Shown: positions 18,178 to 28,911 of the stretch, in pieces
Layout of the letters: each line of letters opens with the position of its first letter
How positions within the stretch are numbered: the first letter of the stretch is position 1
Assembly (NCBI RefSeq): GCF_950101795.1
Contig: NZ_CATNLZ010000032.1
Location: forward strand, 372,001-436,000
Length of the DNA stretch: 64,000 bases
Direction: 5' to 3'
DNA from: Nocardioides sp. T2.26MG-1
GTDB lineage: Bacteria > Actinomycetota > Actinomycetes > Propionibacteriales > Nocardioidaceae
Program-made: the position numbers and the translations under genes
Notes under the pieces: model-generated
What the model saw: the letters and a program-made list of their open reading frames with translations, nothing else
Databases searched by the model: none
What the model was told of the DNA's origin: nothing

Positions 18178-19203
18178 TCAAAGCCGGTACCGCGGCGCGT
18201 TGACAGGCCGGATCGATGGGCTCGCGTGATCGATGCCCGATGAGCTCGGGCCCGGCGACGGCGGCTCGGCCGGGTGCGGCGGCGGTACGACGACGAGCAG
18301 CTCGGTGTGGGACCGAAGTGCCAGTGGCAGCGCCGAGACCGCCACCAGGGCCACGAACCCGCTGATCAGCTTGTCGGCCAGGGACGTGAGCACGTTGGAG
18401 AAGCTCACGGCGATCAGGAACGTGTGGACCGAGTCCTGCACGAGGTTCGTGATGACGTCGTGACCGGCGCGCAGGTCGTGGCCGTACACGGTGACGATGA
18501 TCGGTACGGCGAGCAGTGAGCACGCCAGGGCCGCGAGGATGTTGAGGCCGAAGAAGCGCGGCAGGGACCTCCCCAGGTGCCAGCGACGGACGCCATAGCC
18601 CCACACCAGCGCCCCGGCGACGTTCACCAGACCGAACGGGATCGAGACCCAGCCGCTGCCGATGACGCCGATCAGGTTCGTGGCCACCCCGACGCCCGCC
18701 CCCCGCCAAGGCCCCAGCGCGATCGCGGCCACGGCGGTGCCGACCATGTCGAGATAGATCGGCAGGTGGAAGTAGTCCACGAATACGCGGCCACCGAGGT
18801 TGAGCGCCAGGCACCCCAGGAGCAGCAGGACGACCTGACGCCGATCCGACGCGGTCGACGGCGGCTCCTCGGCCGGGCCGCCGGCCGTCCTGGAGGCGTG
18901 CACCACGAGGCTCTCCCGCGCCCACAGGGCGACGGCGGACGGCTCCGCGCCCATGGCCCGGACCAGCTCCTCGGTCAACGCGACGTTGATCCGCGTCCGC
19001 CCGAACCGGAACGCGTCGTGCACGCTCGACTTCGCGATCCGTGCCCGGTGGGCGTCCATGCCGTCAGCGATCCGTTGCTCGGCGACACGCTGGGCGAGCT
19101 CTGCGTACGACGGGGCGCCGGCCTGGTTGCGCAGCTCGTGGAGCCGCTCGATCAGGTGGTCCCAGCGGCCGTCACGCGGGGCGGCGGGGTCTGCTGATGG
19201 CAC
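18178..19203 (-). CDS. HTH-like domain fused to an ECF S-component-like membrane domain
   Basis: Residues ~1-90 form a soluble domain typical of actinobacterial HTH-like regions (SYAELAQRVAEQ, IAKSSVHDAFRFGRTRIN). A low-complexity linker follows, then five or six membrane segments from ~125 to ~305. The phrase YLDMVGTAVAAIALGPWRGA resembles substrate-binding S components of energy-coupling-factor transporters. No ECF ATPase or T component is adjacent. The GTG start at 19203 is supported by GGGAGG eight bases upstream. Transport or membrane-tethered regulation are both possible. Confidence 0.65.
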   Translation of the reverse strand: MPSADPAAPRDGRWDHLIERLHELRNQAGAPSYAELAQRVAEQRIADGMDAHRARIAKSSVHDAFRFGRTRINVALTEELVRAMGAEPSAVALWARESLVVHASRTAGGPAEEPPSTASDRRQVVLLLLGCLALNLGGRVFVDYFHLPIYLDMVGTAVAAIALGPWRGAGVGVATNLIGVIGSGWVSIPFGLVNVAGALVWGYGVRRWHLGRSLPRFFGLNILAALACSLLAVPIIVTVYGHDLRAGHDVITNLVQDSVHTFLIAVSFSNVLTSLADKLISGFVALVAVSALPLALRSHTELLVVVPPPHPAEPPSPGPSSSGIDHASPSIRPVNAPRYRL

Positions 19204-19296
19204 GTGTCGACCTCCCGGTGCAGATCTGCGCCCGGGGGCGCACGACGGCAGCAGCATACGGCCGCCGTCGCGCGCTCCGGGCGTGTTCCGCGGGAG

Positions 19297-19334
19297 GGGG
19301 GCGCGGCCCTCCCCCGTTCGTAGGCCGCGCCCCC
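19297..19334. terminator. 12-bp GC hairpin downstream of the SRPBCC operon
   Basis: GGGGGCGCGGCC pairs perfectly with GGCCGCGCCCCC across a 14-base loop. It lies about 105 bases beyond the stop of the SRPBCC gene and about 95 bases before the start of the HTH-membrane gene, both on the minus strand. There is no T-run, so it is a terminator or leader hairpin by shape only. Confidence 0.45.
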
Positions 19335-19439
19335 GGACCCCATGGAACCAAGTGCGGGCGGGTTCGCGCGGCGGGATGCGCCCGGCGGACGCGATCTTGG
19401 ACGGTTCCTGGACGGCTGTCGGCCGTGGAGCCCGGTGCG

Positions 19440-19892
19440 CTAGTGCCAGTTGCTGACCCAGACGTCTCGCGGCGCGGGGTCGCCGGCACCGGTCTCGAGG
19501 AGCTTCTTCAGGCTCATCAGGAAGACCCCCCACTTGCTGGAGCAGTGGTACAAGAACTCCACCGGCTCCCGCCAGCCCGAGTGCTGGAACAGCACGATCG
19601 CGTGCTCGTCCTCCTGCTTGAGGTCGAAGCGCACCTCGGTGCCGATCCACTCCTCCGGCCCCTCGACGACCTCCCAGCGGACCAGCTTGTCCGGCACCGC
19701 CTCCCGGACGACCATGTCGAACCCGCCTGGCTCGGGCGCGCCCTCGAAGCGGAACCGGATGAGTCCCCCGATGCTCGGGTCGCCGGTGGTGTCCTCGGTC
19801 CACCAGCCGGCCAGTCCGTCGATCGTGCTCAGTGCCGCGTATGCGTCCGCCAGGGGCGCCGTGGCGCCGACTCGGTGCAGGATGTCCACCAT
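19440..19892 (-). CDS. SRPBCC (AHSA1-like) domain protein
   Basis: The 150-residue single domain is of the START/AHSA1 type (MVDILHRVGATAPLADAYAAL, GLAGWWTEDT, SGWREPVEFLYHCSSKWG). These helix-grip folds bind hydrophobic ligands or partner proteins. AAGGAG precedes ATG 19892. It is the third gene after another SRPBCC gene and an ArsR-type regulator, with 87 bases between regulator stop and this start. Confidence 0.85.
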   Translation of the reverse strand: MVDILHRVGATAPLADAYAALSTIDGLAGWWTEDTTGDPSIGGLIRFRFEGAPEPGGFDMVVREAVPDKLVRWEVVEGPEEWIGTEVRFDLKQEDEHAIVLFQHSGWREPVEFLYHCSSKWGVFLMSLKKLLETGAGDPAPRDVWVSNWH

Positions 19893-19979
19893 CTCGGTAC
19901 TCCTTCTCGTCGATGCGGCCTGCCTCTGGGCAGGCTCGTACGACGCCACCGCGGGCGCGGTGACGTGCGGTGCGGGAGG

Positions 19980-20336
19980 TCAGCCCTGCCGGCCGCCGTC
20001 CCGGGTGTGCTGCATCGTCTCGGCGAGCCGCTTGATCCGGGCCAGTCGTGCGTCCCAGGCGGTGCCGACCGCGGTGAGCTGCGCCACCGCTCGGGCAAGC
20101 TGGGCCTCGTCGACCTGGTAGCGCCGCTCGCGGCCGGACGGGGTGCCGTGCACGAGCCCGACCCGGTCCAGCACGCCGAGGTGCTTGGCGACCGCCTGGC
20201 GGGTGACCGGCAGCTGCGCGCTCAGCGTCGTGGCGGTCCCGCCGCCGTCGGCCAGGATCAGGTCCAGCATGCGCCGCCGGGTGGGGTCGCCGACCGCCGA
20301 CCAGAGGTCGTCGTCGACGGTGGTGGTGGTGCTCAT
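19980..20336 (-). CDS. ArsR-family winged-helix regulator
   Basis: The 118-residue DNA-binding protein shows DPTRRRMLDLILADGGGTATTLSAQLPVT, then the recognition helix RQAVAKHLGVLDRVGLV and the wing SGRERRYQV. There are no clustered cysteines for metal sensing. It belongs to the ArsR group that accompanies SRPBCC proteins. Its ATG overlaps the stop of the upstream SRPBCC gene (ATGA), so it is co-translated. It probably represses its own operon through the palindrome at 20836-20852. Confidence 0.88.
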   Translation of the reverse strand: MSTTTTVDDDLWSAVGDPTRRRMLDLILADGGGTATTLSAQLPVTRQAVAKHLGVLDRVGLVHGTPSGRERRYQVDEAQLARAVAQLTAVGTAWDARLARIKRLAETMQHTRDGGRQG

Positions 20337-20818
20337 CGGCTCGCGCCGACCCGATCGGCATAGGTGACCAGGCGCGGCAGGAAGTGGTCCCAGCCCTGGA
20401 CGTGCTCGGCGTACATCTCCTCGAGCACCGCGGCCTCCCAGCCGAGCTCGCGGTAGCCGGTCTCGGAGAAGCGCAGCAGCGTGCCGGTGCCCGACGGCAC
20501 CAGGTCGAAGGTGACCAGCAGGGAGTTGCTCGCGGAGGCTGTCTCGCCCGACTCGTGCACCCAGCGGAAGGAGAACCTTCGGGGCGGGTCGGCCTCGACG
20601 ACGGCGATCGGCGCGACCTGCGCGTCCGGCTTCGTCGTGTCGCCGAACGAGATGACGCCGGTGCCGCCGGGCGCCGGGTCGAACTCGGCGTCGTCGGGCC
20701 ACCACTCGCGCAGGTGCTCGGGCCTGCTCACGACCTCGTACACCACCTCGGGGGTCGCCTCGATGCGGAGCTCCCGCTCGATCGTGCCCCGCTCACTCCC
20801 CTGGCTCGTCTGCGTCAT
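20333..20818 (-). CDS. SRPBCC (AHSA1-like) domain protein, first gene of ArsR operon
   Basis: The 161-residue protein has the AHSA1 pattern IERELRIEATPEVVYEVVSRPEHLREWWPD near the start and GWDHFLPRLVTYADR at the end. It is the first gene of a three-gene operon with the ArsR-type regulator and a second SRPBCC gene. Ligand and partner are unknown. Confidence 0.87.
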   Translation of the reverse strand: MTQTSQGSERGTIERELRIEATPEVVYEVVSRPEHLREWWPDDAEFDPAPGGTGVISFGDTTKPDAQVAPIAVVEADPPRRFSFRWVHESGETASASNSLLVTFDLVPSGTGTLLRFSETGYRELGWEAAVLEEMYAEHVQGWDHFLPRLVTYADRVGASR

Positions 20819-20835
20819 GCCACTCTCCTTCGTGA

Positions 20836-20852
20836 TGCAACCGTTGGTTGCA
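20836..20852. promoter_or_regulatory. Probable operator of the ArsR-SRPBCC operon
   Basis: TGCAACC and GGTTGCA flank GTT, 18-34 bases upstream of the first gene of the operon. Position and symmetry fit autoregulation by the encoded ArsR protein. A second, related inverted repeat (TGCGCAAC / GTTGCGCA, 20874-20894) covers the end of the upstream uvrA-like gene. Confidence 0.6.
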
Positions 20853-20880
20853 CGCTACCTCGGAGGAGCGCGATGCGCAA

Positions 20881-23270
<2,390 letters not shown>

Positions 23271-23274
<4 letters not shown>

Positions 23275-23681
23275 GCGATCTCCCGGATCCGGATGAGGTT
23301 GCCCGCGGGGTCGCGGAAGGCACAGTCGCGCAGGCCATACGGCTGGAGGGTCGGCTCCTGGACGACCTCGGCCTCGGTCGCCTGCACCTGGTCGAAGGTG
23401 CCGTCGAGGTCCTTGGTCGCCAGCAGGATCCAGCCGTAGGTGCCCTTGGCCATCATCTCGGCGATCATCCGGCGCTCGTCCTCGGTGATGCCGGGGTCGG
23501 CCGCGGGCGGTCCGAGCAGGATGCAGGTCTCGGGCTGGCCGACCGGGCCGACGGTGATCCAGCGCATCGTGCCGGTGCCGACGTCGCTGCGCACCTCGAA
23601 GCCCAGCGCGTCGCGGTAGAACGCGAGCGACTCCTCCGGGTCGACGTGCGGGAGGGCGGTGGTGTGAATGGTGAGGTCCAT
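23271..23681 (-). CDS. VOC-family (glyoxalase/bleomycin-resistance fold) protein
   Basis: The 136-residue vicinal-oxygen-chelate protein shows ESLAFYRDALGFEVRSDVG near the start and YGLRDCAFRDPAGNLIRI at the end. It could be a lyase, a dioxygenase or a drug-binding protein. ATG 23681 starts five bases after the AraC-type gene, and its stop overlaps the start of the uvrA-like gene. Confidence 0.87.
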
Positions 23682-23686
23682 GGCGC

Positions 23687-24136
23687 TCACGCTAGGTGCG
23701 GCTGCGGGGTCGGCGCTTCTCGATTCCTGACCGGTCTGGTGACCTGCTTGACCACGCACGACGGCATCCCCTCGACCGCGCCCGCCGTCTCCCGGCGGTA
23801 GGTGCTGGGCGGCATGCCGACCAGCTCGGTGAAGCGGGTGCTGAACGTGCCCAGCGAGGAGCACCCGACCGCGAAGCAGACCTCCGTGACGCTGAGGTCC
23901 CCCCGGCGCAGGAGTGCCATCGCCCGCTCGATGCGCCGCGTCATCAGGTAGCCGTACGGCGACTCGCCGTACGCGAGCTTGAACTGGCGGCTCAGGTGCC
24001 CGGCCGACACGTGGGCGCCCCGGGCGAGCGCCTCGACGTCCAGGGGCTGGGCGTACTCCCGGTCGATCCGGTCCCGCACCCGCCGGAGCCGCGCGAGGTC
24101 GCGCAGGTCGGGCGTCTTCCCAGGTGGAGGCGTCAC
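23687..24136 (-). CDS. AraC-family regulator, DNA-binding part only
   Basis: This 149-residue protein consists of the two AraC HTH motifs: VEALARGAHVSAGHLSRQFKLAYGESPYGYL and the family signature VGCSSLGTFSTRFTELVGMPPSTYRR. There is no N-terminal sensing domain. The start is GTG 24136. It leads a tight operon with the VOC and uvrA-like genes and probably controls it. Confidence 0.88.
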   Translation of the reverse strand: MTPPPGKTPDLRDLARLRRVRDRIDREYAQPLDVEALARGAHVSAGHLSRQFKLAYGESPYGYLMTRRIERAMALLRRGDLSVTEVCFAVGCSSLGTFSTRFTELVGMPPSTYRRETAGAVEGMPSCVVKQVTRPVRNREAPTPQPHLA

Positions 24137-24291
24137 CTGCGAGATCGTGCCACACCAAGCACCAGCCGGTCATCGGCGATCTCTTCAGTCCGGCCCGGGT
24201 CGGCCGATGGTCTGAGGTATCCGGGGGCACTCCCGGGGCTCCTTGGACAGGAGACCTCGAGCCACTCGGGATGATGTGGGAGGACAGCGCC

Positions 24292-24432
24292 ATGTGGGAC
24301 ACCGTCGAGACCAGCACCCATCACCTGTCGCACGACCGTCCGTGCCCCCTGTGCGGGCACGCCCTGCACGTGTACCTCGCGTGCGACGGCTGCGACTGCG
24401 AGCCGCGCGAGGCGCGGACCGCCTGCGCCTGA
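24292..24432 (+). CDS. CxxC microprotein, copy 1
   Basis: This 46-residue protein begins MWDTVETSTHHLSHD and has CPLCGH followed by CDGCDCEP, a pattern that could bind one zinc ion. GGGAGG precedes the ATG. A paralogue of nearly the same sequence lies 1.2 kb away at 25456. The family appears unnamed; function is unknown. Confidence 0.8.
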   Translation: MWDTVETSTHHLSHDRPCPLCGHALHVYLACDGCDCEPREARTACA

Positions 24433-24457
24433 CCTGCTCTCGCCTGACTGTCCGGGA

Positions 24458-25213
24458 TCAGGCTCCCCCGGCGCGCCGGCGCTCGAGCACGTCGAGGTCG
24501 CGCTCGGCGAAGAGCCGGTGCTCCCACTCCTCGTTGAGGATCGCCTGCAGGCACCGGCGTACGGCGTAGGACTCCGGGGGCGGGTAGCCGGGGGCGTCCA
24601 CCGGCTCGGTGTGGCCGGCGAGCTGCTCGTCGGTGAGGCCGGCCAGCACCTCGCGGACGGTGCGCATCCGGTCGGCTCGGACCGCCAGGATCTCGTCGAG
24701 GTTCGGCCGCGCGTCGGGGTCGTTCGGGACGCCGGGCACGTCACCCATCTCGGTGTGCGGCAGGCCGAGCGGGTGGAACGGCGCAGGGTCGCCCAGGACA
24801 GCCCGGCCCACCCACGCGTCGGTGGCCATCACGAGGTGGCGCAGGGTCTCGATGAACGACCACTCGCCGTCGACCCGCTCGTGCAGCAGTTCGGGCGGCA
24901 GCCGCCGCGCCCGCTCGAGGGTCACCGGCCAGAGCTGCTCGAGTGCAGCCCACCCGGCCCGGAAGCCGTCCGCGTCGGCGGGGCGCATCTTGCGCCGCTG
25001 CGGGTAGCGGCGGTCGAGCTCGGCCTCGACCAGCGGCGCGACGTCGACGCCGTTGACGGTGAGACCCTCGATGACGCCGTCGATCTCGGCGCCGACCATG
25101 AGCGCACCACGGATGACCGCGCCGCTGAGGTCGACGTTGTGGAAGCGCGACCCCTGGAGATCGACGTTCTCGAAGCGGGACCCCCGGAGGTCCTCCTGGA
25201 TGTGCTCGACCAT
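24458..25213 (-). CDS. Pentapeptide-like repeats fused to a DinB-family domain
   Basis: The 251-residue protein begins with short pentapeptide-type repeats (DLRGSRFENVDLQGSRFHNVDLSGAVIRGA, about residues 7-37). A DinB-like four-helix bundle follows (GEWSFIETLRHLVMATDAWVGRA near 115-137, EEWEHRLFAERDLD near the end), whose histidines may hold a metal. DinB proteins of this group are often thiol-dependent S-transferases. I chose ATG 25213; ATG 25270 would add 19 residues. It lies between the two CxxC microprotein genes, on the other strand. Confidence 0.8.
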   Translation of the reverse strand: MVEHIQEDLRGSRFENVDLQGSRFHNVDLSGAVIRGALMVGAEIDGVIEGLTVNGVDVAPLVEAELDRRYPQRRKMRPADADGFRAGWAALEQLWPVTLERARRLPPELLHERVDGEWSFIETLRHLVMATDAWVGRAVLGDPAPFHPLGLPHTEMGDVPGVPNDPDARPNLDEILAVRADRMRTVREVLAGLTDEQLAGHTEPVDAPGYPPPESYAVRRCLQAILNEEWEHRLFAERDLDVLERRRAGGA

Positions 25214-25455
25214 GCGATCACCGTAGATGCCGGCGCGGACAGCGCGATCCCCCTGACCCGAACGGGCCATGTCGGCCTGACGTGCTCGGGGGGTTTGCTC
25301 CCATCACGTCACATCAGCCCCACTGGTTCTCTACCGTCGGAGCCATTGGTTCCAGGCCCCAGGCCCGGTCGGCACCTGCGTCCACAGGTCGTCCGGGGTG
25401 GGGTTGGCGGGCCACGCCGTGGGGCAGACCGAGGGGTACGAGAGGAGGCAGAGCC

Positions 25456-25611
25456 ATGTGGGACACCGTCCAGACCAACACGGTGCACCTGTCGCACGAC
25501 ATGCCGTGCCCACAGTGCGGGCACGCCCTCCACACCTACCTTGCGTGCGGAGACACCTGCGACTGTGAGCCGGTCCGGCTGCGCCGGAGCGTCGAGCCGG
25601 TCCTCGTCTGA
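25456..25611 (+). CDS. CxxC microprotein, copy 2
   Basis: This 51-residue paralogue of the protein at 24292 begins MWDTVQTNTVHLSHDMPCPQCGHALHTYLAC and ends with a CxDTCDCEP-type motif. GAGGAGG precedes the ATG. Head, CPxCGHALHxYLAC core and second cysteine cluster are shared, while the tails differ. A small zinc-binding role is inferred from cysteine spacing. Confidence 0.8.
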   Translation: MWDTVQTNTVHLSHDMPCPQCGHALHTYLACGDTCDCEPVRLRRSVEPVLV

Positions 25612-25622
25612 CCCGTTCCGGA

Positions 25623-27320
25623 TCAGCCGACCGGGCCCACGGTCGCGACCCGCTCGAGCACCGGGAGGTCGGGGCGGCCCTCGACCTTGCCGGCCACCCA
25701 CCAGATCCGCAGCCCGGGCGTGCCGAGCTCGAGGATCGCGAGGTTGTTGTCGAACCAGGGGCCCTGCGTGACGCCCCAGCGCAGCGGCTCGAGCGGGACC
25801 CGGCCCGCGAGCGAGAGCAGGCGGCCCAGCAGGCCGGCCGGCCGCTTCGACGCCCCCTGCATGAAGCCCCGCATCCCCCGCGGGAGCGGATTGCGGATCG
25901 GCGAGCAGACCGCCTGCACGATCCGGCTCGCCACCAGGCCGCCGCGCGGCCACGCCTCCGCGACGTAGCTGTGGTGGACGTCCCCGGAGAGGAACGTGAT
26001 CGTCCGCGGTGCGCGGCCGCGCCGGCCCGAGGCGACCTCGACCACGATCTCGGCCACGTCGCGGAAGCCCTGCTCGAACGCCGCCCAGTGCTCGAGGTCC
26101 GCCGCGGTTCGGACCCTCTCCCCCAGGACCTTGCCCGGCCGTCCCCAGGCGCCCTCGGCGATCGACTCGCTGAACGACTCGATGTGGTGCAGCCCTGGCG
26201 CCAGCAGGAACGGCAGCGACGTGCCCACCAGCAGGTGGTCGACGTCGCCCTGCAGCTGGGCGTCGAGCCACATCAGCTCGCCCTCGTCGAGCATCGAGCG
26301 CCGGTCGGGCTCCAGCACCCGGGCGGCGCGCGAGTCCACCACGACCAGCCGGGCCTGGGTGTCGAAGTCGCGCGAGTAGCTCCAGCGGTAGGTCTCCGGG
26401 TGCTGGTCGGCGCGGTCCGCGAGCGCGTCGAGCGCGTCGCTCACGTCCAGCTCCTGGCCGCCGTCAGCATCGCGGTCGTACGACGTGATCCGCCGCCACA
26501 GCTCGTCGGCGGCGCGCTCCTCGGGGCCGAGGTTGCCGAGGTGCTGGTAGATCCAGTACGACGCCAGCCCGCCCACGACGCGGTCGTGCCACCACGACGT
26601 CGACTCCATCTCCTGGCGCCAGGACCAGCTGGTGTTCCAGTCGTCGCGGATGTCGTGGTCGTCGAAGATCATCGCGCTGGGCAGCGTCGACAGCAGCCAC
26701 CGGTTGGCCGGGTCGCGCCACGCGAGGGCGTAGAGGTGGGCGTACTCCTCGAAGTCCTTCAGCTCGTACCACGGAGCCTGCTCGGGGTCGCGGCGCCGTT
26801 CGATGAACTCGCGCATCTCGTCGCTGGTCTCGTCCGCGTAGACCTGGTCGCCGAGGAACAGCACGAGGTCGGGCCAGCGCTCGCTGTCCTCCGGCGAGTC
26901 GTCGGCGGTGATGCCGGCCATGAACAGCGCGTACGCCCGCAGCGCGTCGACGCCGAACTGCGCGTTGCCCCGCTCGTCGTGGTCGACGCTGACCCGGCAC
27001 GACCCGAAGGCCATCCGCAGCGGCTTGCCCGGCTGCAGCGTGGGGATCACCGAGGGTGGGAAGTCCGCGAACGCGGGGTCGCCCGGCGGCCAGACCCGGG
27101 TGCCGCCCACCTCGACCGTGTACGGCGTCTTCGTCCCCGGCTCCAGCCCGGTGAGCTCGACGAGGGCGTAGTGGTGGCCGTGCGCGCCGAACGTCCGGGC
27201 CTCGGCGTGGCGGCCGCCGGCGGTCACGGTCACGACGGCCGGGTCGGCCGTCTCGACCCACACCGTCGCGGACGTGGCGTCGACGTACCTGAGCAAAGGG
27301 CCGAGCACCAGATCCGACAT
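25623..27320 (-). CDS. PhoD-like alkaline phosphatase / metallophosphatase
   Basis: The 565-residue protein has an N-terminal fibronectin-like region (residues ~1-95) and a PhoD-type phosphatase core: FGSCR near 106, DLVLFLGDQVYAD near 150, FDDHDIRDDWN near 218 and LSGDVHHSY near 450. These motifs bind the metal centre that hydrolyses phosphate mono- or diesters. No signal peptide or Tat motif is seen, so a cytoplasmic location is likely, unlike classical PhoD. Confidence 0.87.
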   Translation of the reverse strand: MSDLVLGPLLRYVDATSATVWVETADPAVVTVTAGGRHAEARTFGAHGHHYALVELTGLEPGTKTPYTVEVGGTRVWPPGDPAFADFPPSVIPTLQPGKPLRMAFGSCRVSVDHDERGNAQFGVDALRAYALFMAGITADDSPEDSERWPDLVLFLGDQVYADETSDEMREFIERRRDPEQAPWYELKDFEEYAHLYALAWRDPANRWLLSTLPSAMIFDDHDIRDDWNTSWSWRQEMESTSWWHDRVVGGLASYWIYQHLGNLGPEERAADELWRRITSYDRDADGGQELDVSDALDALADRADQHPETYRWSYSRDFDTQARLVVVDSRAARVLEPDRRSMLDEGELMWLDAQLQGDVDHLLVGTSLPFLLAPGLHHIESFSESIAEGAWGRPGKVLGERVRTAADLEHWAAFEQGFRDVAEIVVEVASGRRGRAPRTITFLSGDVHHSYVAEAWPRGGLVASRIVQAVCSPIRNPLPRGMRGFMQGASKRPAGLLGRLLSLAGRVPLEPLRWGVTQGPWFDNNLAILELGTPGLRIWWVAGKVEGRPDLPVLERVATVGPVG

Positions 27321-27347
27321 GGGACCGAACCTAATACGCTGTCGCCC

Positions 27348-27770
27348 ATGGCGACCCCTGTGCAGCGCACCTCCCACGTCCCGGCGCCCTCCGCGGCGCA
27401 CCCGATCGCCGGGCAGCAGCCGGTCGAAGCCGTCCCCGTCGTCGCACCCTTCGGCTGGGTGCTGGCGATCGCCGGCGCGGTCGGGCTGCTGCTCGCGACC
27501 TGGCTGATCTACCCCCTCGACTACGACGGCATGTGGGCCGGCTACCGCGGCGGGATCATCGGCACCGTGGCGATCGTGGCCGCGATGTCGCTGCGTACCT
27601 CGCTCCCGGACCGGCCCGCGATCGCCGTGATCGCGCTCTGTGGCGCGCTGCTGGTGCTGTTCGGGGTCTTCCTCGACAACCCGCAGAAGGTGCTGGTCAG
27701 CGAGCTCTCCGCCGGCGCGGTGCTGCTGCTCGCGGCCGGGCTGCTCGCCGCGGGCTCCCCCCGTCGCTGA
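27348..27770 (+). CDS. Small four-helix membrane protein, unknown
   Basis: The 140-residue protein has a proline/alanine-rich N-terminus and four hydrophobic helices (about 33-55, 68-84, 90-110, 115-135). No family is recognised. It is divergent from the PhoD-like gene with only 27 bases between starts, so the promoters overlap. Confidence 0.72.
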   Translation: MATPVQRTSHVPAPSAAHPIAGQQPVEAVPVVAPFGWVLAIAGAVGLLLATWLIYPLDYDGMWAGYRGGIIGTVAIVAAMSLRTSLPDRPAIAVIALCGALLVLFGVFLDNPQKVLVSELSAGAVLLLAAGLLAAGSPRR

Positions 27771-27782
27771 CGGGAGGGAGCC

Positions 27783-28799
27783 TCAGGGCTCGATCAGCAC
27801 CTTGATCGCCCGGCGCTCGTCCATCGCCCGGTAGCCCTCGGCGACCTCGTCGAGGGGCAGCCTGCTGTCGAAGACGAGGCCCGGTTCGATCCGTCCACTC
27901 AGCACCAGGTCGAGCAGCTCGGGCACGTAGCGCCGCGTCGGCGCCATGCCGCCCGCGAGGCCGACGTTGCGTTGGAACATCCGGCGCACCGGGAGCTCCA
28001 CCCCGTGCGGCACGCCGACGAACCCGACCATCGAGCCCGGGCGCGCGATCGCGAAGGCCGACCGCATCGCGTCGTCGGTGCCGACGCACTCGAGCACAGC
28101 GTCGGCCCCCACTCCCTCGGTGATCTCGAGGACCGCGGCCGTGCCGTCCTTGCCGCGCTCGGCGACGACGTGGGTCGCACCGAACCGGCGGGCCAGCTCC
28201 TGGCGCGGCTCGTGGCGCGACATCGCGACGATGGTCTCGGCGCCCATGACGGACGCCGCCAGCACGCCGCACAGCCCGACCGCGCCGTCGCCGACCACGA
28301 CCGCCGTACCGCCCTGGCGGACGCCGGCCGACACCGCCGCGTGCCAGCCGGTCGGCATCACGTCGGAGAGCGTGAGCAGCGAGGGCAGCAGCGCCGCGTC
28401 GGGCATGCCGTCGGTCTTGACCAGGCTGCCGTCGGCCTGGGTGACCCGGGTGAGCTCGGCCTGGCCGCTCTCGGTGAAGCCGAGGTTGGTGCAGGCCGAC
28501 TGCGCACCGGCGAGGCAGTGCGGGCAGGTGTTGTCGCAGTGGTCGAAGGGGACGATCACGAAGTCGCCGGGCCGGAACGAGCGGACGTCGGCGCCGACCT
28601 CCTCGACTACCCCGACGCACTCGTGGCCGATGGTGTCGCCGGGCGTGATGTCGTTCTCGCCGCGGTAGGGCCACAGGTCGGAGCCGCAGATGCATCCGGC
28701 GACCACGCGGACGATCGCGTCGGTCGGTGCGGAGATGGTCGGGTCGGGGACCTCGGAGACGCGGATGTCGCGGGGGCCGTGGATCGTGGTGGCACGCAT
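27783..28799 (-). CDS. Zinc-dependent alcohol dehydrogenase (MDR family)
   Basis: The 338-residue enzyme has catalytic-zinc residues in CICGSD (about 36-41) and GHECVGVVEEVG (about 59-70), and structural-zinc cysteines in CDNTCPHCLAGAQSAC. The Rossmann motif GDGAVGLCG lies near 170. It oxidises an alcohol or reduces an aldehyde with NAD(P). No adjacent gene points to a substrate. Confidence 0.9.
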   Translation of the reverse strand: MRATTIHGPRDIRVSEVPDPTISAPTDAIVRVVAGCICGSDLWPYRGENDITPGDTIGHECVGVVEEVGADVRSFRPGDFVIVPFDHCDNTCPHCLAGAQSACTNLGFTESGQAELTRVTQADGSLVKTDGMPDAALLPSLLTLSDVMPTGWHAAVSAGVRQGGTAVVVGDGAVGLCGVLAASVMGAETIVAMSRHEPRQELARRFGATHVVAERGKDGTAAVLEITEGVGADAVLECVGTDDAMRSAFAIARPGSMVGFVGVPHGVELPVRRMFQRNVGLAGGMAPTRRYVPELLDLVLSGRIEPGLVFDSRLPLDEVAEGYRAMDERRAIKVLIEP

Positions 28800-28886
28800 G
28801 AGAGCATCTTCTCAGCACCCCTCGCCGCCCCTCGGTCCCGGCTCCCCGGCCGCCGACACCCCGGCGGCGGGGGTTTGTTGTCTTAT

Positions 28887-28898
28887 CTCATATATGAG
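28887..28898. promoter_or_regulatory. Perfect palindrome in the HTH-MurA promoter
   Basis: CTCATATATGAG is a perfect 12-base palindrome, 14 bases before the ATG at 28912, in an AT-rich stretch after TTGTTG (possible -35). The gene's product has an N-terminal XRE-type HTH, so autoregulation is a natural guess. Confidence 0.6.
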
Positions 28899-28911
28899 TT
28901 ACCGTGGCGGT

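Noticed and set aside
18040..18243. 67-residue plus-strand frame after the exonuclease
   Set aside because: It crosses the AT-rich palindrome and the end of the opposite gene, with no family resemblance.
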